A stretch of 64,000 nucleotides of DNA from Vicia villosa (Eukaryota; Streptophyta; Magnoliopsida; Fabales; Fabaceae). The stretch's first letter is position 1; every line of letters starts with the position of its first letter. Below the pieces are notes generated by a model. The model made no database searches and had not been told where the DNA came from. It worked only from the letters and a program-made list of their open reading frames with translations. This document shows, piece by piece, positions 34,019-44,344 of the stretch. The position numbers and the translations under genes are program-made. Where the stretch lies: NCBI RefSeq assembly GCF_029867415.1, contig NC_081184.1:80636364-80700363 (forward strand), given 5' to 3'.

Positions 34019-36898
34019 TCAGTCATAAAAGTTAGACTCTTGAATAAATTTCTTGAACTCCACTATTTGAAAGAGTACCATTCTAATTGCTTTAGACAAA
34101 ATCCAAATTCTCACCAAAGTTCCAGTGTACTTTAAAATCCATAGTAGAATCAACAAGATAAATGTCAAGAGGTTGTGTTCCATTATTATTTCCAGCACTT
34201 GCAGCGCTGTGATTTCTTCCACTAAATAAATGCTAGGATCCAAGTGTATTCCCTTAATTATAATTGGTTTTCCATCTTTCATTGCCTTTATCAAGTCACC
34301 ACCCAAACCTTTACGAGCAATCATGCATTCTCTACAAAACTCAATTATTAACTCTTTTGATGAATTGAAGTCTTGGGCCCATACAGGAGTTGAAGCCAAT
34401 GGTGCATCCGTTGAAATACGCAACAATTCGTAAACCATATCTGTCTGTAATACATTTGGCAAATTTAGCCGTTGTTGAAGCTGTGTGGCAATTGTAGACT
34501 TCCCAACACAAGCAGTTCCACAGACAAGGATTACCAGGGGAACTCTTTGATGGTGAAATCTTGTAATCATCTTATAACGATTTATACACTCTTTGCCATA
34601 TCCTCGCCGCCCCATAAGATTAAACATGCTGGCTTCCAAATCAGACTGAGAGACATCTACAAGGCTGTTGTCTATGAGCAACTTCTTCAATTCGAGAGCA
34701 ATTTTGATAGCTACATGGTTTGGAATCTTGGTTACAGTTAGCATTCTACTGAGCAAAAATATGGAAAGAACATAGTAATGATCTGCCTTGTCACCCAACC
34801 ACACCTTTACCTTAACGAAATCGTATTTGGAAAAAGCGTTGCGAGAAGAGAATCTGACAGAGGGAAAGGAAGGAAATTGTTTATCATCACTGTCTTCACC
34901 ACTGACGGGGCTCGATACATCGATGGCTTTCCCTTTCTCCTTTTTACCTTTCATCACACTCACTACCTTTATAAATTCAAATGAATTTATCAAAGTTGCA
35001 AGGCTTAATGCATTAATCATGGTAAATATACAAATGAGAATTCCTCCAAGACTTGCTGCAAGTGCAGGACTGTGTAACACTGCCATTGTGTTGTCTACCT
35101 TTTGAAGTCGCTTTGATCTTTTGTGGATTACCATCATGTTGACCGAAGCCTTAAGATTATAAATAACATCTTTGAAGAAATACTTGGTTTTAATAATCTT
35201 AAGGTTATACATGGGGGTTATGAATAAATGGCTAGAATCACATTTTCTGCCCCACCTATTTATAATTGTCCTTATCATGCCATCACCTCTTAAGTTATCA
35301 CTATCAGGCCAAATATGAGAACATAGAGTTCCATAGCTCTTCAACATTTCAACATCAGATTCAACATCATCTTCATCATTGCTCAATTCAAACTTCAACA
35401 TTTTGTGGATCCTATTTCTAGAGATGTTTGGCTCATCAAGGCTGAACACAGAATTGAGAATAACACTCTCAAAGAGCAAGAGAACAAGGTCTTTTCCAAA
35501 TTTGTCATATGGTTCAGTATCATCACACTTCCTCAGCCCCTCCATCATGGAGTTCTTTGTATTAATCTCCACTGTTTTCTTGTCGTTTATGTACATATCC
35601 ATGCTATTGTCCCATAATGTCGGAGCTTTTGTGACTCTTTCCATGTTAACAGTCCAGCCATATTCACCAGTCACAAGACACCAAGGTGAATCAATAACAC
35701 AGTGAAAAAAAAGAACCTTCTCTTTCGATTCTTCTTGTTTCGATTCTTCCTGTTTCTTTTCTTCATCTTCAGTTTCTGACTCATCAACTATGAAAGAAAC
35801 TTTGGGTGAGTTGATAAATTCTTTTTGGCCAAACCATTCCATGACATAAACCCATCTTGAACTACCAAGCCAGTCAGAGATTAGATCATATTCTCCAATA
35901 CAAACAAACAAATTGATTCCATCTTTAAGAAGGGAAGGAATACCAACTTCAAGATTTCTTGCCCAATTCACAAGCCTAGTTTGATAAACTATAGAGTTAC
36001 ACAACACAAAATTAATATCACCAACCCCTAACTTAGATAAGCTACTCCAATTCATGAGAACTTTTATTATGCTTTCCTTAATAGTACCTATGATATCTAA
36101 GCTCAAAAAAAGTGGCGAACAATCCAGATCTGGATTTGCAAAGATGAGAGCAAAAAAGCTGACTGTGTTGACTGATGTTAGATTATTAACTAAAGGGTGG
36201 AGGGGTTGCTTAGAATATGGCGGTGAGAACCCTAAATGAGGCAGTGACCGAGCAAAGTAAGAAGATTGAGTGGTGTTAAGAGTTACCTTGACGGTGGCCA
36301 TTGATTCACCATACATTGACATCACAATCGAGATTCTATCAGGAGGTTCCGGTGGGGGTATCTCTTCATCAGTTAGAGCAATAAGGTTGTCGAAATCTTG
36401 GCGTATTGCTTCAAAGGAAATGGGTTGTTCAAAGGAAATGGGTTGTTTATGTGATGGATCTGTTTCGCCATCCTTTATATTGGGTTGCTGCATTTGTTTT
36501 TCAAACAGATTTTCTGATTCTTGAACAATACAACTTTGCTCTTTCAAGAATGACGATTCTTGAACAATTTCTTCTCCATTCTTCTCAACAGAATCATTGG
36601 TTGAGTAGAAGGAATCCGTTGATTCATATGGTGGTTCCTCTTCTTCATCATCCAGCGGTAAAATGGGTCTCCACTCCGGCTTGAAACGCCATAATAATGC
36701 TGTTGTAAATGTATCCCAACTATATCTAGGATGAACACGACACCACCATATCCACCATGTGAAAGCAGAACCTCTCAATGCTCCAACAGCTTTTAAAACC
36801 TTCAATGAATTGGGTGTTTCATGCTCCTTGAAAAATTTCTCCAAACATAGAATCCACCAATAGGCATCTTCTTCCCCATCAAACAATAATATCGTCAT
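34019..36898 (-). CDS. Chimeric retroelement ORF: gag domain + SCPL fragment + LPA1/2-phosphoglycerate kinase-like fragment
   Basis: One frame of 959 codons (ATG at 36898; the frame is open further upstream, into the LTR). Residues 1-80 are gag-like: [54 protein letters not shown]. About residues 292-372 (35783-36025) match the C-terminal part of serine carboxypeptidase-like proteins ([31 protein letters not shown]); the Ser and His catalytic regions are absent. About residues 649-893 (34220-34954) match LPA1/2-phosphoglycerate-kinase-like P-loop proteins ([19 protein letters not shown], Walker [25 protein letters not shown]), truncated at the C-terminus. The rest, including acidic stretches and a hydrophobic [16 protein letters not shown] segment, I do not recognise. 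Both pieces read through without introns, which points to capture from spliced RNA. Whether it makes a stable protein is unknown. Confidence 0.8.
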   Translation of the reverse strand: MTILLFDGEEDAYWWILCLEKFFKEHETPNSLKVLKAVGALRGSAFTWWIWWCRVHPRYSWDTFTTALLWRFKPEWRPILPLDDEEEEPPYESTDSFYSTNDSVEKNGEEIVQESSFLKEQSCIVQESENLFEKQMQQPNIKDGETDPSHKQPISFEQPISFEAIRQDFDNLIALTDEEIPPPEPPDRISIVMSMYGESMATVKVTLNTTQSSYFARSLPHLGFSPPYSKQPLHPLVNNLTSVNTVSFFALIFANPDLDCSPLFLSLDIIGTIKESIIKVLMNWSSLSKLGVGDINFVLCNSIVYQTRLVNWARNLEVGIPSLLKDGINLFVCIGEYDLISDWLGSSRWVYVMEWFGQKEFINSPKVSFIVDESETEDEEKKQEESKQEESKEKVLFFHCVIDSPWCLVTGEYGWTVNMERVTKAPTLWDNSMDMYINDKKTVEINTKNSMMEGLRKCDDTEPYDKFGKDLVLLLFESVILNSVFSLDEPNISRNRIHKMLKFELSNDEDDVESDVEMLKSYGTLCSHIWPDSDNLRGDGMIRTIINRWGRKCDSSHLFITPMYNLKIIKTKYFFKDVIYNLKASVNMMVIHKRSKRLQKVDNTMAVLHSPALAASLGGILICIFTMINALSLATLINSFEFIKVVSVMKGKKEKGKAIDVSSPVSGEDSDDKQFPSFPSVRFSSRNAFSKYDFVKVKVWLGDKADHYYVLSIFLLSRMLTVTKIPNHVAIKIALELKKLLIDNSLVDVSQSDLEASMFNLMGRRGYGKECINRYKMITRFHHQRVPLVILVCGTACVGKSTIATQLQQRLNLPNVLQTDMVYELLRISTDAPLASTPVWAQDFNSSKELIIEFCRECMIARKGLGGDLIKAMKDGKPIIIKGIHLDPSIYLVEEITALQVLEIIMEHNLLTFILLILLWILKYTGTLVRIWILSKAIRMVLFQIVEFKKFIQESNFYD

Positions 36899-36938
36899 GA
36901 CTTTAAGCGGAAGTGAGATCGAAAATGAAAGCACCAAT

Positions 36939-37209
36939 TGATAAAAAGCTAATCCTACCAAGACTATCAATTTAGGGTTCAACAATAAAAAGAGGAAGAC
37001 ATTAAAAATAAACTAAAGAAATAGAGATAAAATAAACTTTGATTTCTTTTATACCCTTAATTGTGTCAAAGACACTACATATATAGTACTTATAGTGACA
37101 CTAAACTAGAAGGCCCAAATGAAAAGTCCAATTCAACAAAACATTTAAATCAAATAACAACTAACATGATTATATTACTAATTAAAATATCTAATTGCAC
37201 CTCCTATCA
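36939..37209 (-). repeat. 5' LTR of the transducing element
   Basis: A 271-bp direct repeat of 33712-33982. The leader directly after it on the minus strand reads ATTGGTGCTTTC, in the primer-binding-site position. Confidence 0.9.
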
Positions 37210-38069
37210 TGATACTATTTAAGTAATTAAATATTGACATAGTTTATATCCAGTTTGTGCATTTCAACGCCACTATTCCCATAATTTTCTTTTCTCGCTA
37301 TTGTATTCATTCTCAGGGAGAAATCATTTCCAAATTGTTCTCTCAAACTATAATTGGGTCTCTATAATATACCAATATATCAATTCCAAACACAATCAAT
37401 TATCACAATTCAAAGATTATTCATCAAAACCTAACAATTTAAAAACCATAAAAATTAGGGTTTTCAACCTAAACATGTTTCTACCCATTGACCCAATTAT
37501 ACTAACCCATAATAATAAGAATTCTCCCCCTTACCTCTTCAATGTGCTTCAAACCCTAACTTTCTCCCTTGTTGTTCTTCCCCTAGCTTTTTCTCCTTTC
37601 TCCTCTCTTAGTCTCCTTTCTCCTCTTCTTTTGCAAATGAACAAAGTTATGATACCTCTACTCTTCCAACCCTTACTATAGTATTCATATTGGGCTTAAC
37701 CCATATAATTCCACTTCCTAACTAATTAGGCCCAATTGATGAAATAGAGTAGTTCAAATAAATAATTATGCTCCAACAAATAATATTATTACCCTTAATA
37801 TTATTTTCCAATTAATCCAATTAAATCCGACTTTATCTCAATTAAATAAAAATCCAAAAATAATATTATTTCTAATATTATTTCTCTACATATTCCACTT
37901 TATTAATTCTTCGATTAACCGAATAAATTCCAACTTCACTTAATAATCCCAACATGTTTCTCAATAACACCGACGATCCAATTAATTATCAAACTTAGTC
38001 CAAATTAAGTAAATAAATCCTTATTTAATTTAATTAGTCAGTTAATTAAATTTGGGCTGTTACATATGT

Positions 38070-38224
38070 TTTTGTGTTTCTTCTTCAATTTTACTCGTAC
38101 TAAATAGCACCACTCACTAAAATTAAATGCGGTTGGTGTAAAATAATTTTATATTGTCATCCAAAAGAATTTTAACATTCGTCCATATCATACAATCAAC
38201 TTAAAAATTATGGTATGAATTCTC
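38070..38224. other. Short spacer between the solo LTR and the Helitron-like block
   Basis: Non-coding; nothing recognised. Confidence 0.4.
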
Positions 38225-40332
38225 TCTTAATCAAAAAAAGTAAGATGAGTACTTTGGCAAGTTTGCCACTTGGCACTCTCTCATGCTTTCTTCTATTTTG
38301 ATTTATGCTATATAAGAAAATTTCTTTTAATGTCATATTAATATTTTTATATCATTTTATAATTACTCTAATGTGGAATACAAACAGTCACTTTTTCTTC
38401 CCTCAATAAATTATTAATTTTTTCTCTTCCACTTTATATCATGTTATTTGGGATTTGGAAGATACATTATTTTTTATATAAATAATACATTTTTACTTAT
38501 TAACCCAATTTTTCTATTTCTTTTTACCATAATTAATTATTGGCAAACTTAAATTGCTAAACTTTCCGTTTTTCAAATATTGAACAAATACATTGTCTTA
38601 AATTCAAGAGACACTATGAGAGTTGTAAAGTCATTTTGAAACTATTGGGAAAGCAAAACGCAAATGAGAGTTTAACGAATATGCTCTCATTTCACAACCA
38701 TTTTTTCCTTATTTCCTCCATCTATATCCTCTCTCTCTTTCCTCCAAAAAACCTACATCTCTCATTCTTCCACACCATCGCCATTCAACATCGATCTTGA
38801 GTTTTTTTCTTCTGTAAACTGTTACTTGGTTGTCTCTCCCTACTTCAAATATGCCGAACACCAAGGAACTCTTCAATCATAAAGGAAGCATCTAATTCTA
38901 CCTCTCAATCAAAAACTCTTCTCTATTGGAAACTAATGGTTCAAACCTATGCTCCCTTCCATTCTTATCTTCTGAAATTCAAATCGTTTTTCAAAAGATC
39001 TTCGTTATTTAGTGTTTTGTATCTCAGGCTAAGGAAAAGAAGCAAGAGATTCTACGAGAAGATCTGAAAGAATCTCAAGGTTCATCGCTGATTCACTCTC
39101 TTATGTTTTGTATCATTATCAATTAATTGCGATGATGTTATAATAAGAGGTAATTATTATGAACTTGAATTTTTCCTGTTTTATAAAAAAAATCCTATTT
39201 TTAAGAGTAAAAATTTCTACTTGATGATTTTTTCAACTTATGTTGATGTTCAATATCCGATTATTACTCTTAGTTACATGCATGCTTTGACCATAACTCT
39301 TTTGGTAGGATAAATTGAGAAATAGTATATGGGTTTACTATATCTTTATGTCAAAATTTTTATTTTTATATTTTAGTTGGATCTAAATCAGTCTTATTTT
39401 CTAGAGATGGTCGATTTTTGTGATTATTTTACAATGTGTTTGATGCATGAAATTTCAGGTTCTTATAAATGGTATTGAAGTGAATCTGCGGAGGAATGCT
39501 CTTAGTGTGATTGAACCACCTACTGGTAATGAGGTAGATGATGATCTTGAATTTGAGAATACTCAGTGGCATGGATCAGATATGGGTGGGTTTCAATATG
39601 TGAAATTACTGTTCTTTTTTCAATATCTCCAAGTTTATCTTTTTATTCTCGTTTTTTCTATTACATTTTTTGAAATTATTAGTGTATTTGTAAAGGTTTT
39701 ATGATTCATAGTTGTCTTAATTGTGAACTGATTATGTTACAAGGGTTATGTTTTATAGCTCTTTGTCATAGTTGTTGCTGGTTTTGTTTGTGTTGTGTTT
39801 GATTTCTCAGCATCTGATGAAACCAAAAGTCCCACAAATCAAGGCATATAATGCATAGATCATTAGGATAATCTCACAAGAGCATGAGTGGGTCCTTCTC
39901 TGTTGATTCACAATCCAAGGGATCCAATTCTATGCCTCATGGGTGGACGGTATATCAGCCGAACCTTTATCCCCTTTCACTAATTGATTTTACTATTTTG
40001 TTATATGTTTGAAAAATATTTTATTGATGATTAAACTATTAAAAATATTATGTAGAAGGTTTATTTGAGCAAATTGGAAATGGCTGCATTGTGGAGATAT
40101 TTGCAACACTTCAATCTGATAAGCAAATTGTTTTACTCATCTTTTTTTACTACTTTAATGTGGGTTAAAAGCTTACATAATATATGGATATGTAGGTGGA
40201 TGTTGTTCCAAACCCGTCTAAGGAGCAGCTGGTAGATGTTGTTCTAGGCATTTCATGTCGCAGGTGCATTATTTGTTTCTGTTTCGAGTGATTGTTCAAT
40301 TTCTATAACATTTTTATTTGGTTGAACATGCT
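38225..40332 (+). mobile_element. Helitron-like 5' end and the block it begins (3' end not found)
   Basis: From about 38225 (TCTTAATCAAAAAAAGTAAGATGAGTACTTTGGCAAGTTTGCCACTTGGCA) the sequence parallels the 5' end of the Helitron at 50500 (AAGCAAGATGAGTTCTTTGACAAGTTTGTCATTTGTCA). No matching hairpin-CTAG end was found downstream before 42756, so the right limit is open. The block contains a broken SAP30-like gene and further exon-like pieces (for example 39025-39080, AKEKKQEILREDLKES in one frame), consistent with gene capture by a Helitron. Confidence 0.5.
39459..40263 (+). pseudogene. Broken SAP30-like (Sin3/HDAC complex subunit) gene
   Basis: Exon remnants with splice-like borders lie at 39459-39585 (VLINGIEVNLRRNALSVIEPP ... 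WHGSD), 39811-39949 (SVDSQSKGSNSMPHG after a frame shift and stops), 40056-40118 (SKLEMAALWRYLQHFNL) and 40196-40263 (VVPNPSKEQLVDVV, then a shifted frame over what should be HFMSQ). The order and motifs match plant SAP30-like proteins, which anchor the Sin3-histone deacetylase complex. Defects seen: in-frame stops and a frame break in the second piece, the donor after HFNL reading AT instead of GT, and a frame shift in the last exon. The downstream exons are missing; a solo LTR sits in the next intron. It is a non-functional captured or decayed copy. Confidence 0.7.
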
Positions 40333-41617
40333 TGTTAGAGCGGTAAAGTGGCAGGCAACAAAAGTTTTGGAAATATTTATCCGGGAATTTATCGTGTCCA
40401 CAAAGATTAGTGATATCAAACTGCCATTCAACAGCTTCCGCAGTTATGAGTTTAGATTAAATGGGTTTTAAGTAAAAGTGGAAAATATAACATATGAACA
40501 TAAAATAAATACATTCTTGATAGAGAATAACTTATCTGGTTTGAATCTAAACTAATCCTCACAAATTTAGATTTATCACTCCGTTGAACTCAATCTACAA
40601 TACTCATTAGAATCACCACATACCTCTCACATCAATGTCCATTTCTGCAACACCGACGAGAGTTCAACTATATTTCTCTTTCGACGATGTCTCAACCGAT
40701 CGAACAACACAGAAGCATTAAACTCCGATATCATGTGGATATTAACCCCAAATCCTATGTCTAACATCTATAACTAACAGGTATTCTCCTAATCAAGATT
40801 CACGAAGCATATTTATAATACAACATAAGTCCAAAGCGATTAAGCAAAAAGATCAGAAAAACACCGATTAAGATTTGTAAAGCAAACTTTATACAACTAG
40901 TAGAAAGAGTAACAAACATCCACGTGTTTAGAGTAATTTACATACAAACTCAACAAAAGAGAAATACAAAGAAAAGAAAAGAAGAAAACCAAACATCTCA
41001 CGGTTTATCATCGTCGATTGATGAGAAATCAACTCACGAATCATCCATTTGCAAGTCCCAAATGTTGTTTCCAAGCTAAATCTACCAAAAATGGAAGGTT
41101 GATGAGTTGGGGTTCAAAAATACCCAAAATATAACCTAAAAATTGTGTTTTTGGCCCTTAAAACGTGTTTTTGTCAGCACCGCTTCGCCCGGCGACAAAA
41201 TGGCTTCGCCCGGCGGCTCAACACAACAACTTTTCACATTTTTTGGTCAGTCAGGCTCGCCCGGCGAGCCCAAAATTCGCCCGGCGGAACACATCAGAAA
41301 CAGCAAAAATTCTGCACTATTTCGGTCATAACTTGAGAACCGTAACTCCGATTTACTCCCGGTTCGAAGCGTTGGAAAGCTTATTCAATGATCTATCTAA
41401 CTATGAATAAATATCAATGCTTGAATACCTACCAAAATGAGACTAAAACAATTAAACTCAATGATATTTACACAATAACGCAATATATACACTATAACGT
41501 AAACTATACCAAATATTGACTAAAGTGGAGGTTTATTGATGTAAAACAAATGGATTAAGCCGATGAGTGCTAATTATTCACACTCAAATTTACAACAATT
41601 TAGCACTCATCAATGTT
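40328..41617 (-). mobile_element. Solo LTR, Ty3/gypsy-like (1280 bp)
   Basis: The unit 40333-41612 starts TGTTAGAGCGG and ends GCACTCATCA in plus view. It is flanked by ATGCT (40328-40332) and ATGTT (41613-41617), a 4-of-5 target duplication. Its 40370-40445 region, read on the minus strand, parallels the last 80 bases of the gypsy LTR at 42762-43942 (GGCAG.GATAT ... TGTGGA.ACGATA ... AAATATTT.CC). It has a cluster of four CGCCCGGCG motifs at 41185-41290. There is no internal domain. Confidence 0.65.
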
Positions 41618-42756
41618 CCAAACGTATTTGGTTTCTTAGCTGTCACAAATCCCATGTATCCACAGAGTAGGCACATCGGTGACCACTTGATTCAAATAAA
41701 TCAAAATCTACTTGCTTTTTGCATAGTCTGATCTTGATCAAACAATCACTGATCTTGATCAAACTACTTGAATTCATGAGATTATTATCAAACATCTAGA
41801 TCCAGATAAAAATCATAATCTACTTGCCTCATGATGTTTGATGTAGTTGATGGAATATCAAAGTAAGTACATGTTCAGTGAAACAGCTGAAGTCGGTGAA
41901 GATGATGCCATTGCTATGAACCCCTGAAATTTATGCTCATCAGTTTGAGCCTTTGTAATTATTTGAGCAATTGTTATTAATGTAATTTGCAGCAGGTTAT
42001 TTATTTCATGAACTTCATTTGTATTTGATTTTGAACATCATTGTAGTATCTACAATGCCCATATGAGAGATTGTGATGTAATTTATTTCTAATGGACGGG
42101 TAAAAGTCCCTTTCTCCTGTTAGTTTTAATAAGAATAAGAAAATAAATAAGAATACTTAATTATTTACCAAAGGGACTTAAGTTTGGGTTAGGTAACTCA
42201 AGTATGCATTTTTAATGTATTTCTTTCTTACCTTCATTGCTACCAAAGGCTAATTCTCTCTCTCTTTTCTTTCTTTATTATGTATGTGGGAAGGGCTTAA
42301 AAATTTCTTAGGAAAAGATAGAGCATCCCTCTACTGTGGAAATAACAAAACAACCAAAAGCTTTTTTAGGTCATACAAAAACCTACAATTCTATTGGATT
42401 CTTGGAGCTGGCCATTTTGTAAGTCAACATTTAAACAACTTTCATAAGTTTTCACTCATAAGCTTTCATAAGTGGTTGAATGATAGTCTATATCAATGGC
42501 ATTCATGATGAGATGATACCTTTTATCGGTGGATAGTTGATGACATAATGATGACTATCTCAACCAAATAATGAGCACAAACGACCACTTTTGACTCTTT
42601 AAAATACTTTTTTTTAAAACTACTAATTAGTAGTTTTGGGATGATATCATAGATTAAAGTAATTAAACTCTCTATCAAAAACTTATATTATTAAATTCAA
42701 ATAATACCTCGGTTGAAAATAAAATAAGTACTTTCTCTGGTCTCATATATGAATAA
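41618..42756. other. Non-coding spacer
   Basis: No gene recognised. The frame at 42284-42508 has no domain. The piece at 41835-41925 could be a further exon remnant of the block to the left (MEYQSKYMFSETAEVGEDDA-like reading), but this is weak. Confidence 0.35.
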
Positions 42757-42761
42757 ATTGA

Positions 42762-43942
42762 TGTTAGGAGTAAATTAATGGTAAATTCATGTGTTAATAG
42801 AAGTGATTTAGTCTCCAAACCAATGCAAAATGTGATGAATCCATAGGTTTTTATGAAGAATTGAACTGAATAAGTTTAGTTCATGTATAAAGCAAATCGA
42901 ATCACTTGTGGGTGTTATTGTTGCAGGTTTTGAGCTGAATTGGAACTTAAGAAGAACATGAGGAGGATAGAGAGCTTGAAGTCTCAAAGGCAAAGGAAAA
43001 AGTTGGTTTTTGCAAAGGTCGCGCCGCGAGAGTTCTTCCTTGCGCCGCGAAAATATCTCTGTTTGAGGGGCGCGCCGCGCCAGCCCGTTGCCGCGCCGCG
43101 GCCTCGGCGTTAAAAGCCCAAAAATTATGTTTAAAAGCCCTAGCTTCCAAGAGAAAAGGGTGGTTAGAGAACTTTGTGAAGAGCGAAATTAGGAGAGCAA
43201 TCTGAAGGTGCAGCCACAATCATCAATTGAAGACCAATTCTCTATCAAGCGAAGACATTCCTTTGATGAAGATGAATTCTTCCATTAATCTTTGTGTGTT
43301 CTTCATGTCTATGGAGAGCTAAACCCCTTTTGTTGAATCTAAGGTAGTAGTTAACCTATGAATATACAATACCATTAATTAATTCTTGTGAACAATTATT
43401 TGAATTCATTATCAATAAGTAATCTTGTTTTTACTCTTAAATTATCGTTGAATCTTTGATCGAAAGAAAGGATTTAACTTTTGCCCTAGGTTACTATATT
43501 GATTCAATACCAATTTGCAGAGATGGAATTGGGATTGAGTTTTCATAATTATCGTTCTTAATTACTATTATCGTTATTGATATTTGGAGAGATCGAATCT
43601 CATACCGGTAAGAGTTATCTAATTTGATTTGCAGACATGGAATCTTATTTGAGGATAAGTGAAGATAATGATTCAAAAGATTGTTCAATTGTGAATTAAT
43701 TGATAATTGTATAGGAATAGGTTGATGAACCCTAAGGTTCAACATCTTTTTCTATAATCGTTAACAACAGTTCATTACTCGCTTTTAATTTATTGTTTAC
43801 TTTTGATATTATTAGAATCATAAAACAAACCAACTCAATTTTCCTAACTCAAAATAAACAACTATAGAACGGCAGTGATATTAACCAATCCCTGTGGATA
43901 CGATATATTACCGAAAATATTTACCCAAAAATACTTTCAACA
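42762..43942 (+). repeat. 5' LTR of the gypsy-type element
   Basis: An 1181-bp copy at a constant offset of 4250 bases from the 3' LTR. It contains a dense GC cluster (GCGCCGCG repeated) at 43019-43110. Short minus-strand open frames within it are chance and recur in the other LTR. Confidence 0.92.
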
Positions 43943-43944
43943 AA

Positions 43945-43963
43945 TTGGCGCCGTTGCCGGGGA
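43945..43963 (+). other. Primer-binding site, Asp-tRNA type
   Basis: TTGGCGCCGTTGCCGGGGA begins two bases after the 5' LTR. A GGGGATTGG phrase is repeated about 30 bases downstream. Confidence 0.8.
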
Positions 43964-44344
43964 TTGGTAAGTATTCCCGCCTGTCACGCGGGTGACCCGG
44001 GGATTGGTGTAAATATTGCACGCATTGCAATAGTTTTCTATTTTGAGTTATTTCCTTATTTTTAGTTATTTACTTAAATTTAGATTTTTAGTTATTTACT
44101 TATTTTTAGATTTTTTTGTTTAGTTCCTTAATTTTAGATTTTTAGTTTAGTTCCTTAATTTTAGATTTTTAGTTTAGTTCCTTTATTTTAGATTTTTAGT
44201 TTAGTTCCTTTATTTTAGATTTTTAGTTAATTACATTATTTTAGATTTTGTTATTGCAATAGTCTTTTAATTTTTATTTTTGTATAATTTTTTTATCTTG
44301 TTATTTCACTTGTTTGCTAGTTTTATAGATGTTTGTTTGTCAGA

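Larger units (their letters stand above)
33707..37214 (-). mobile_element. Young non-autonomous LTR retrotransposon (gag-only) with transduced host-gene pieces
   Basis: LTRs of 271 bp (33712-33982 and 36939-37209, TGATAA...TATCA) differ at about three positions. The target duplication TGATA is exact (33707-33711 and 37210-37214). On the minus strand the leader begins ATTGGTGCTTTCATT after the 5' LTR, in the primer-binding position. The 3' side carries TTGAGGACAAGG just before the LTR, a phrase I associate with the end of gypsy pol regions. The single long ORF has a gag-like N-terminus and no protease, RT, RNase H or integrase. The size is 3498 bp. It must have moved with borrowed enzymes. Roughly 1% LTR divergence means a recent insertion. 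Confidence 0.88.
31578..38069. mobile_element. Solo LTR (~3.0 kb, TGTAACA...TGTTACA) split by a nested LTR element
   Basis: TATGT at 31578-31582 and 38065-38069 flanks a unit starting TGTAACACCCC (31583) and ending GGGCTGTTACA (38064). Removing the nested element and its 5-bp duplication leaves about 2979 bp. There is no internal domain, so it is a solo LTR left by LTR-LTR recombination. The termini and length suit a chromovirus (Tekay/Del-like) LTR, a family call from memory. Orientation is not certain because both ends begin with TGTAACA on opposite strands. The unit contains no gene of its own. Confidence 0.8.

Noticed and set aside
42094..42130. GGAC...GTCC hairpin followed by CCTGTTAG as the missing 3' end of the Helitron that starts at 38225
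   Set aside because: The terminal CTAG is absent and the hairpin is weak; the right boundary of that Helitron is left open.
42947..43219. Minus-strand 90-codon frame present identically at 47197-47469
   Set aside because: Duplicated because it lies in both LTRs; it has no domain and arises from the GC-rich cluster.
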